64,000 nucleotides of DNA from Sambucus nigra (taxonomy: Eukaryota > Streptophyta > Magnoliopsida > Dipsacales > Adoxaceae). The notes under the pieces are model-generated. The model did no database searches, had not been told where the DNA came from, and was given only the letters and a program-made list of their open reading frames with translations. Within the stretch, counting starts at the first letter, position 1; each line of letters opens with the position of its first letter. Location: positions 448,456,719 to 448,520,718 of the forward strand of contig OX422211.1 of assembly GCA_949130495.1 (NCBI GenBank), in the 5' to 3' direction. The translations under genes were made by a program, and so were the position numbers. This document shows positions 56,432-64,000 of the stretch, piece by piece.

Positions 56432-57536
56432 AAATTTATCCCTATAACTAATCTTATATTGTTTAGATGAGGACTCAACTGATCTTTAGATCTTCTCGGC
56501 TAGAATTGCTTTAGATTTGCTCGACTAGATTTTTCTCCACATAGGTTAATTTTGTAATAAATTTTTTTATGACTTAGCCTTTAATTGTGGTCCTTGGCTC
56601 AAATGTGATATCATATTTTCCTAGCTTTATTGCTTATGCCATCAATCTTCCATACTTCTAAGGTTTCTGGATGGTTTGCCAAAATGGGAGATCAATGTAT
56701 ACCACTATACAGTGGGCTTGAAAATATTGCTTCATCTTTCTTAATGCCACTATCAGAGCTGAATTTATTTTTTCCATTATATAATAAATCAATTCTAAGA
56801 TAGAAAAATCATTGCTTTTATATTTTACTAGTTTTTGAATTCCTCTATTAGTTCTGATTAGAGCCGAACTAATTGCTGACTGAGACACAACTAAATACAA
56901 GTATAGTTTTTCTTCCATGATTGGTCTTGACAGTAATGGGGCTAATCCTAGGTTCTTGTTTTTATCTCCATGAAGGCAATTTGGCATTATTCCATCCATT
57001 TGAAAGATTTTTTAATCACCTTGAGGAATTACAGGCACTTATATGTGGCTCTGGATATGAAACTGTTCAAAATTGCCACCTGGCCTGTTAAGCTTTGGAT
57101 TTTCTTCTTGCTTTTATGAGGATGCATATTGATCAATGCCTGGATCTTGTTAGGATTGGCCTCTATGCCCCTTTGAGTAACAATAAAACCCCAAAATTTT
57201 CCATTTTTGACTTTGAACACACACTTGCCCGGATGTAACTTCATTTGATATTTTTTCAACTCGTCAAAGGTTTAGCTGAAGTCTTTGATCTGTTCGCCAA
57301 CCTTCACACTTTTGGTCAGTATGTCTTCCATTTAAACTTCCATATTATTCTCAATTTTCTTCTCAAACACCTTGTACATGAGCCTTTGATAGGTGGCACT
57401 TTCATTTTTTAGTCCAAAGAGCAGAACATTATAACAAAAAGTACCTTGGATGGTGATGAAGGAGGTCTTCTCTCTATTCCCTAGATTTATTTTAATCTAA
57501 TTATTACTAGAACAAGAAACCATGAAGATTATTAGT
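56432..57536 (-). pseudogene. Tat-2 pol, 5' half: reverse transcriptase
   Basis: On the minus strand the frame starts inside RT (LIIFMVSCSS, the position of the FMDAFSGYNQI motif). It continues with EKTSFITIQGTFCYNV, LLFGLKNESATYQRLMYKVF and a damaged YxDD: Tyr-Val-Asp-Asp is replaced by a stop-containing sequence near 57330 (MEV, stop, MEDILTKS). YQMKLHPGKCVFKVKNGKFW, RGIEANPNKIQAL and SLTGQVAILNSFISRAT follow at 57259-57040. The connection domain lies at 56999-56660 and GRLMA/YDITFEPRT near 56645-56580. It is interrupted at 56431 by Tat-3 and continues at 38919. The beginning of RT and all of gag are missing, because the right side is cut at 57536. Confidence 0.85.
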
Positions 57537-59518
57537 TCGTGAATAGACGTTGCAGCCACGAGTTGATCAATTCGAGCCAAACCTTAAGTTACACCATTTT
57601 TAAGCACATTCTACTATCTTCAAGCTTGGGTCAAGGAAAAAATTTATGGAGCAAAGCCTGTAGAGGAGAATTTTTGAGTCATTTGAAGGAGCCTTTGGAA
57701 TGTTGGAGCTTAGGAGTTTTAGGAGCTTTTAAGCCATTCCCTTTATGTTTATCTTCTTCTAATCCAAGGTAGGGTTTTCCACTTCCAAAGTTTTAAGGTA
57801 TTCTAGCTACGAAAATTGGGTAGGGTGAATGCAAGATAAATTTTAATGCCTAAAATGATGTTATTTGATGAAACATTGTAGTATTGAAAAATGGAGTTTT
57901 TCAACAAGACAAAAACTTAGGAAGGTCTTTTTACAAATATTGACACTTTACCTTAAAAATGGAAGAAAACATGTGAAATAAATAAATCCATGATTTTAAT
58001 TGTCTATGCACATTTTAAGGTATTTTTAGGATTGAAATCTTCTTTCACACATATAGAATCATGTAGTAAGATAGACGATGGTATCTTAGACTTATTTAAT
58101 CATGTTATAATGGGTTTTGTGAGGAAATGAATAAATGTAGAAAACCTCCCTATAATGTGTCAAATATTATTGGAATGAGTAAAAAAAGTAATATTTGAGG
58201 TCACATATGATAAAAGGGAGAAGTTATGGGTATTTGGTTAAAAATGGTCTTGAATGAGTATATGTATTTTATGTGGCAAAACATAAAATGACAACATGAT
58301 TTTTGACATAAAATCATGGAAAGGATGTTTTAAAAGAAAAAAGGTTAAGTTATAGTGCCAAATGAAATTAAATATGTTTTTCACAAAAAATATGACGAAA
58401 AGGCAAAATGGTGATTTTCGCAAAAATGAGAGTCATAATGGTTGGACTACCTCTTAGACCCTATCGGTCGAATTTTGGTGAAACGGATAAAGAGAATAAA
58501 TGGCACATTGATGAAATGAATGAACGACCTAAACCCTAGAATGAGAAAATGGTAAAGGGTTGGAATAATGTGGACATTAGATTAAATGTTAACACACATT
58601 AAATTGGACTCGAGTGACACCGAAATAATTAAGGAGGGCCCGGACCCCTGGGGTGAAAGACTCAAAATCACTGGCTAGAGCATCTAATAGCATAGCCGGT
58701 GGTGTGGATCCCATTAAAGTATGCGGTTATTTGAGGATTCCGAGAAAATATAACATAAAACGGAAATGATGGCGGTTATGCTTGGGAATGTATAATTAAG
58801 ACAACTTACTGAAATGTGATAAACGAGACTAAAGGATAAAATATTATTAATTACTCTCTAGACCCAGTAAAGGGGGATGAAATTGGTTAAGTGTGAGTGT
58901 GAGCTCATCGATCAGGTGCATTACATAGTAGTTGCATGAATACCAGCTAAAGAGTTAAATGTTTTCGAAATTGATTAAAATATACGTTATATGTATAGTA
59001 TTTTTTTTGTAGAAAACATATAGCTTAGTGTTACCCACCCTACTGAGCGTTCGCTCACCCGTGCCTTTTATGTTAAAAACCCCACCCCACCCCAGGTATA
59101 TCGAGTAGGGACATTGTAAAGGACGCAGGTAAGTTCCCAGAGGGCAATCAACGTCGTTAGTTCTCAGTCTCTTATATGAAACATTGTTTTGGAAATTTGG
59201 TGAATTTGGAACTTTAAAAATTTATTTGGGCCTTTGGACATGGTTTGTAATAATACAGAGATGAATATGGTTTATTTTCTATTTAATTAGCACAGTGGAC
59301 TAACTTTGATTTTTATAAATAAATCTTATAAATTGACTAATTACCTAAAGTGATCACTTCTCATCTCAAGATAAAATCGATAAATTTAGTTCTTAATTAT
59401 AGAGAAAATCAAATGATTTTCTTATATAAAGGAAAATGCATTACTCCCTCCCTTTTTAACTCCTTGACTCTGTGTGGGTTGACTGAACAGTGACCCAAGT
59501 TCCAATTAGGGCATTATA
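57537..59518 (+). mobile_element. 5' LTR-like region of a gypsy element
   Basis: The Tat-2 RT similarity stops at 57536, and non-coding DNA runs to a primer-binding site at 59521. GTTACCCACCCTACTGAGCG and GCTCACCCGTGCC near 59030-59065 are typical of the U5 side of plant chromovirus LTRs. The end is GCATTATA (59518, CA mutated). No clear TG start or target duplication was found, so the left limit may be a truncation, not the LTR start. Confidence 0.5.
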
Positions 59519-59520
59519 AT

Positions 59521-59532
59521 TTGTTTCAGAGC
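59521..59532 (+). other. Primer-binding site, initiator-Met tRNA type
   Basis: TTGTTTCAGAGC agrees at 9 of 12 bases with the iMet site and is followed by AATAGG. It lies between the LTR-like region and gag. Confidence 0.6.
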
Positions 59533-59690
59533 AATAGGATCCTTGGGTGTGACAGAATGTTTACGCTTTCTTAGTGCACATTCCCTTTATATTTCTACAT
59601 AGTTAATTCTTTAATAAATTTTTAGTAAATCTCTTCCGCTGCTTCTTTCCATACGTATCATTGTGTATTGAACTCTCCATTCTTGTATAG

Positions 59691-60560
59691 ATGCCTCTAC
59701 GTCGTGATATTTCTAGTGGGTCTGGCACCAGTGAGCTTCGATACATGGAGAAGCAGTGCGTTAGCTAGTTGACTCTCTCACACAGAAACAGAGGACAAAA
59801 TGCAGCGAGACTGTTAAGAGATCTACCTCCACCTCTATCCTTAAGGAGTTCAAGGGGTTTCACCTGCCAACTTTTAATAGGGAAGCTGGCCTTAATGCAG
59901 TTCAAGAGTGGTTTTACGAAGTCACTAAGGTAATATAGATCCTTGACATTCCAGCTGGGCACAAGGTCAAGATTTTTACGTTCCATATCACGGAACAAGC
60001 CCATCATTGTTGGAGAGCCCATTCCACCAGTTCTACAAAGACCATTGATTGGGACGGCTTAAGAAATTCCTTGCTTGATCGGTACTTTCCCTAGACTTTC
60101 AAGGATGCCAAGAAGGATGATTTCTCCCAGTTGATTTAGGGGAAGACTTCAGTTAATGAGACTCTGGTGAAGTTTGAAAGTTTGTGAAAGTATATTAACG
60201 TTATGCAGAAAGATGGGGTAGAGAAAATGAGGTTGTTTGTTAAGGGTCTAAACTTGGCAGATTCTGGTAGGTTTGGATCTGCCCAATTTCAAGGATGCAG
60301 TGAATAAGTTTATTCGGTTAGAGCTTGATGCTAAGGATAACAAGGCTCTTCGGGAGAATAAGGAGTCCAGTGGGTCCTAGTCAGGCGGGTACAAGAAGTC
60401 TTGAAGTAGGGCTCGAGGCTTCTTCGCAAAGCTTAAGGCCTCCATGAGGGTTGGCTCTTCATCACTCTAGTGAACCAGTGATCCGAGTCCTATAGCCCCC
60501 AAAAGAGAGGACTTAATTTACTTGTGGGCTTCTGGGCATTTTAAGAGGGTTTGCCCTCAG
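59691..60560 (+). pseudogene. Ty3/gypsy gag (chromovirus-like)
   Basis: ATG at 59691 (MPLRRDISSGSGTSELRYME). After a frame change the Retrotrans_gag domain is readable: LKEFKGFHLPTFNREAGLNA near 59840-59900, HHCWRAHSTSS near 60003, DWDGLRNSLLDRYFP near 60050-60093, FSQLI then GKTSVNETLVKFESL near 60120-60185. A zinc-knuckle-like YLWASGHFKRVCPQ near 60520-60560 has lost the first Cys pair. Several stops and at least two frameshifts are present. Confidence 0.8.
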
Positions 60561-60799
60561 CAAACTTTAGGTGGCCAGCAAACTATTAATTTCGTGTCAA
60601 GCTAGAGTTCCAGTTACACAGGCCCTACTCAGCAATAGCAGCACCAGTTCTCTTTGAGTTATCTGCATCCCGTGAGCCACATCATGGATGGTTCACATCC
60701 AAGTTAGGGTTTGGGTAATTATGGGAAGGGTTAGGTGCCTAGCAGCCAGACTATCAAGTTCAATCCCTGGAGCTTATGCCATGTCACAGCAGGCTCCAT

Positions 60800-61190
60800 C
60801 TCCCAATAATCCTTCGGTGATGGAAGGTATGATTCTTTTATACAGTACCTAGGTAAAGGAATTATTTGATTCTGGCACATTGCATTCTTTTATATCTAGT
60901 TCCTTGGATTTTAGTTTGGAATTAGGGGTAAAACAGTTTCATCCTCCTATCTTCATTGGGCTTCCAGTGGGTGGCGATATAACTCTTGATAGGGTCTACC
61001 TTAGATATGTGATTATGGAGGGAGAGTATGTCTTGAAGTATAATTTGTTCCTTATGGACATGGATGGATTTGAGGTAATCCTTGGTATGTATTGGATGTC
61101 ATGTTTCGAAGCCACCATCGAATGTCATCAACAAAGTGTCCTAGTACCTATGTCTATCCCCTTTTGTTCTTCCTTCCTTCCTAGGGGGTC
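60800..61190 (+). pseudogene. Ty3/gypsy aspartic protease fragment
   Basis: The active-site motif ELFDSGTLHSFIS (Asp codon 60868-60870) is followed by LPVGGDITLDRV, FLMDMDGFEVILGMYWMS and an ECHQQSVLV segment. This is the arrangement of plant chromovirus proteases. The similarity ends near 61170; the frame then runs into unrelated sequence to a stop at 61273. No RT or integrase follows, so the element is truncated here. Confidence 0.8.
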
Positions 61191-63149
61191 TCGGCACTCG
61201 TGTGCGTGGTTGGAAGGAGAGAATAAGGAGGCCTCACGGACATTTCTAGGAGCATTTTGGCCGTCGTCGGTGTGAGGTGTTGTAAAGAGATAGATTTTAC
61301 ATCGTATTTTGCACAAAACAGACAAAAGTAATGTTGTCACCTTGAGGTAACGACATTAAAGACATACTGATGCTTGGAGGATGAGTTAAAAAATGAGAAG
61401 GTGTTAGGCACTCATCCTGCCCTTTCGATCTCTCATGAGCACGCGTTAGTATTCTCATTGATAACTCTGTGAAATGTGTGCGCGTGTATATAGAAATGGA
61501 GAATGAAATTACTCAACTCGCATCATGAAGAAGGCGGAGTGAGGTCATCCGTAGAAGTGATCACAAAATAGTGATAAAAAACATAATGTATGCGCTCATC
61601 AGGATATTAATCATTACGGTTAAATGATGATATGCATGAGATAAATAACGAATAAGAATCATTCGTATATTATATAGAAGTAATATATGAATAAAATATA
61701 TACAAGGAGGACTCGAGTCTCGAGTTTTAACCCGAAACACCTACGTAGCCTAAAGAGGCATCCGCATAGTTCGTATGCAATACAAGGGTGGGGTTTATCC
61801 CATAAACCAACCGGAGATTTCATTTAGATGTGTGTGTGTAGAAAAAAGATGTTTTGATTTAAGAAAATGTGGTGAAGAATTTTGTTTGGAATTTATGAGT
61901 AAACCATTATTTTTTTATTTTTTTTTATAAAAAATATGTTATGTGCAATACTACTAATAAAAAGTGGGATTATTAATATGTAATGAACTAACAAGGATGA
62001 AATGCTAATGTAAAGATTAGACAACTGATGCGAAAATGAGAAAATTAAAAGAGAAAATATATTTGGACCTTCTTTGGAGACTTAAGGATTTATCTTGATT
62101 TGTTAAAAAGGCTGCCCTCGCAAATAGATGTAGCTTGTAGGAGAAGAGGGAAAGGATTTTTGCAAAATTCAATATGAAAGGGATGAGGATGGAATGTGGG
62201 GAAATATTTTAATAGAGAAGTCACGCAGACTTTGAGAGAATGTTATTGACATCACTGAGAGGGATGCTTCTGGGGTTCCTTTCAAAGTGAGCTTATCCTC
62301 TCCTTATATGGGTTCAAGGGGGTTTCGATCGACATAGTACTTGACCTGCCTATCGGTAGGAATCACGAGGCACACAACTTATAGGAAGGGAAATGGGTTT
62401 TCCATTCGACAACCTTATGAAGATTTCTAAAAAAACGGTCGAAAAATTACCCAATCCGTAAGTCCGAGTCTCACACAGGGCATACCGTTGGAAAGGGTAT
62501 TCAAAGCCTTTTAATAATCCATGGGGCGGCTCTCAGGTTCGAGATTTGGCTTTGGTCAAACTGGTCTCAAAATATCTCGATGATTTTTAGATCCCTTTGA
62601 AGATTCATTTAGTCTCGTTCGATTTGGAGAGTTAACCTTGATTAATTAGACGATGAACCTTCAGAGTAAGATGGGTCATTTATTCGTATCGTAAGGCTGA
62701 TTTATGCATGGGGTGGATCGTTGGGAAGGGTATTCAGTTACCTTTAAGGATTCATTCAGTCTCATTTGAATTGAAGAGTTGATATGAGTCAAACGGAGTT
62801 AGAGACTACCTAATGGTCTTCGAATCAATTTTTAAATGAATCGTTAGTCTGAATGGTAAGGTTGATTCGTGCACAGAGTGAACCATTAGAAAGGGGACTT
62901 AGAGCTCTTCAATGATTAATTAAGCTTTTGATCAAACGAGAAAGTTGACTGGAGTTAAATGGGGCCCAAGGGTGCTCGAGGGCCTCTAGGTCGGTACTTA
63001 GAGTATGACCTAGGGTTTTATAACAAATGGGGAAGTGCCAGAGACTTAAGAAGAGTCTTATGAGGGTCCTAGAATGTGGTTCCTACAAAGACCCTCGAAG
63101 GGTGAGCTTTGGAAAAAATAAAAGCTGTCGAATAGACACGACCTAATTA
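61191..63149. other. Gene-free stretch with degenerate long repeats
   Basis: No gene is supportable. From about 62460 three diverged copies of a 160-240 base unit occur. Landmarks are GGCATACCGTTGGAAAGGGT at 62480, GGTGGATCGTTGGGAAGGGT near 62714 and GAGTGAACCATTAGAAAGGG near 62878. Each is followed by TTAA-GGATTCATT-like and TTTGGA/GAGAGTT-like sequence. It could be the non-coding 3' part of another retroelement, but I cannot show LTRs. Confidence 0.45.
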
Positions 63150-64000
63150 TATAGGAAAAAGGTCGATTCTTTGGACCTAAAAGGATGAGGATGACCGGTT
63201 TAGGGGTTGAGGTCAATTCTATAGAGATAAGGTAATGATAGAGATGACCTATTTTGTGGCACAAGGTCAATTATGAGGACCTAAAGTTATGACAATTGAT
63301 TATGAGGGCCGAGGTTAATTCTGAGGACCTAAAGTTATGACGATTGACGAAATCAATTTTGAGGACCTAAAGGTGCGGAGACCAATTCTATGGGCTGAGG
63401 TCAATCCTAAGGATCAAAATAGGAGGTGACCAATTCTATGGGATGAGGTCAATATAGAGGACCTAAAATGACCAATTCTGAGGGCCGAGGTCAATTCTGA
63501 GGACCTAAAGTTGAGGAGACCGATTTTGAGGGTCGAGATCAATTCTGAGGACCTAAACGTGGGACGACCAATTCTGAGGGTCTATGTCAATTTAAGGACC
63601 TAAAGTTGGGAGGTTTAATTTTGAGGGCCAAGGTTGAGTCGGAGGTTTTAAAGTTATGACGACCAATTTTGAGGGCCGAGGTCAACTCTGATGACCTAAA
63701 GAGGAAGGGACCAATTCCGCGGACCTAAAGTTAGGATGATCGATTATGAGGGTCGAGATCAATTCTGAGGACCTGAAATTAAGGAGATAAATTCCACGGG
63801 TCGAGTTAAATTTTGAGGAGCTAAAGAGGGATGAACGATTCTGCGAGCCGAGGTCAATTTTGAGCACTTAAAGAAGAGGGGACCGATTCTGCGGGTCATG
63901 GTCAATTCTAAAGACCAAAAGAGGGACGATCAATTTTGAGGGTCGCGATGAATTATGGGGACCTAAAATTAGGATGAACGATTTTGTGGCTCGAGGTCAA
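63150..64000. repeat. ~48-bp minisatellite continuing past the window
   Basis: The landmark GAGGTCAATTCTGAGGACCT recurs at 63487, 63535 and 63583 (period 48) and in diverged form back to about 63150 and on to the window end, roughly 17 copies. Each unit is built of two related 24-base halves, GAGGTCAATTCTGAGGAC- and GACCAATTCTGAGGGTC-like. Copies differ by substitutions and small indels, so the array is old. Confidence 0.85.

Overview
This window is repeat-dominated nuclear DNA of a flowering plant, probably a dicot with a large genome. It is AT-rich and consists almost entirely of nested LTR retrotransposons with plant-type primer-binding sites (initiator-Met and Asp tRNA types) and Ty3/gypsy Tat, Athila-like and Ty1/copia-like features. 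I recognise only one ordinary host gene: a small DUF3511-family gene on the minus strand at 5081-5419. Every retroelement coding region carries stops, frameshifts or deletions, so nothing mobile here looks autonomous.

Layout, left to right. 1-2.8 kb: a gag-only Ty1/copia-type element whose left LTR runs off the window. 3.3-3.5 kb: a MULE-like MITE with a 9-bp target duplication. 3.6-6.6 kb: simple and tandem repeats around the DUF3511 gene. 6.6-28.0 kb: a minus-strand Tat element (Tat-1) made of a 3' LTR, an antisense (+ strand) ORF and pol. Its antisense ORF is split by a 14-kb insertion (9161-23202, duplication AACAA), and the right LTR of that insertion is itself split by a 10.5-kb element with ~3-kb LTRs (12359-22870, duplication TTCCT). 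28.0-32.4 kb: two gypsy fragments in opposite orientation joined at a 40-bp palindrome. 32.4-57.5 kb: a second minus-strand Tat element (Tat-2), again with a + strand antisense ORF. It is split by a solo-type LTR (33.7-35.0 kb) and by a 17.5-kb plus-strand Tat element (Tat-3, 38925-56426). Tat-3's pol is in turn split by a 6.5-kb Athila-like non-autonomous element (43258-49784, duplication GTAAG). 57.5-61.2 kb: an LTR, gag and protease remnant of another gypsy element. 61.2-64.0 kb: non-coding DNA ending in a 48-bp minisatellite that continues past the window.

The most interesting pattern is shared by the three Tat elements. Each carries an extra ORF between pol and the 3' LTR, read on the strand opposite to gag-pol. 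In Tat-3 the region just upstream of this antisense ORF holds two G-box (CACGTG) motifs and TATA-like sequence, and it has a plausible small intron, so it looks like a separately transcribed gene inside the element. A second pattern crosses families: several unrelated LTR families carry clusters of a short palindromic word (TCGATCGA, GTTCGAGCGAC or GAACCGGTT type), in most cases shortly upstream of the LTR TATA box.

All family assignments come from motif recognition by eye. Boundaries with matching target duplications are firm; the others are marked as uncertain.
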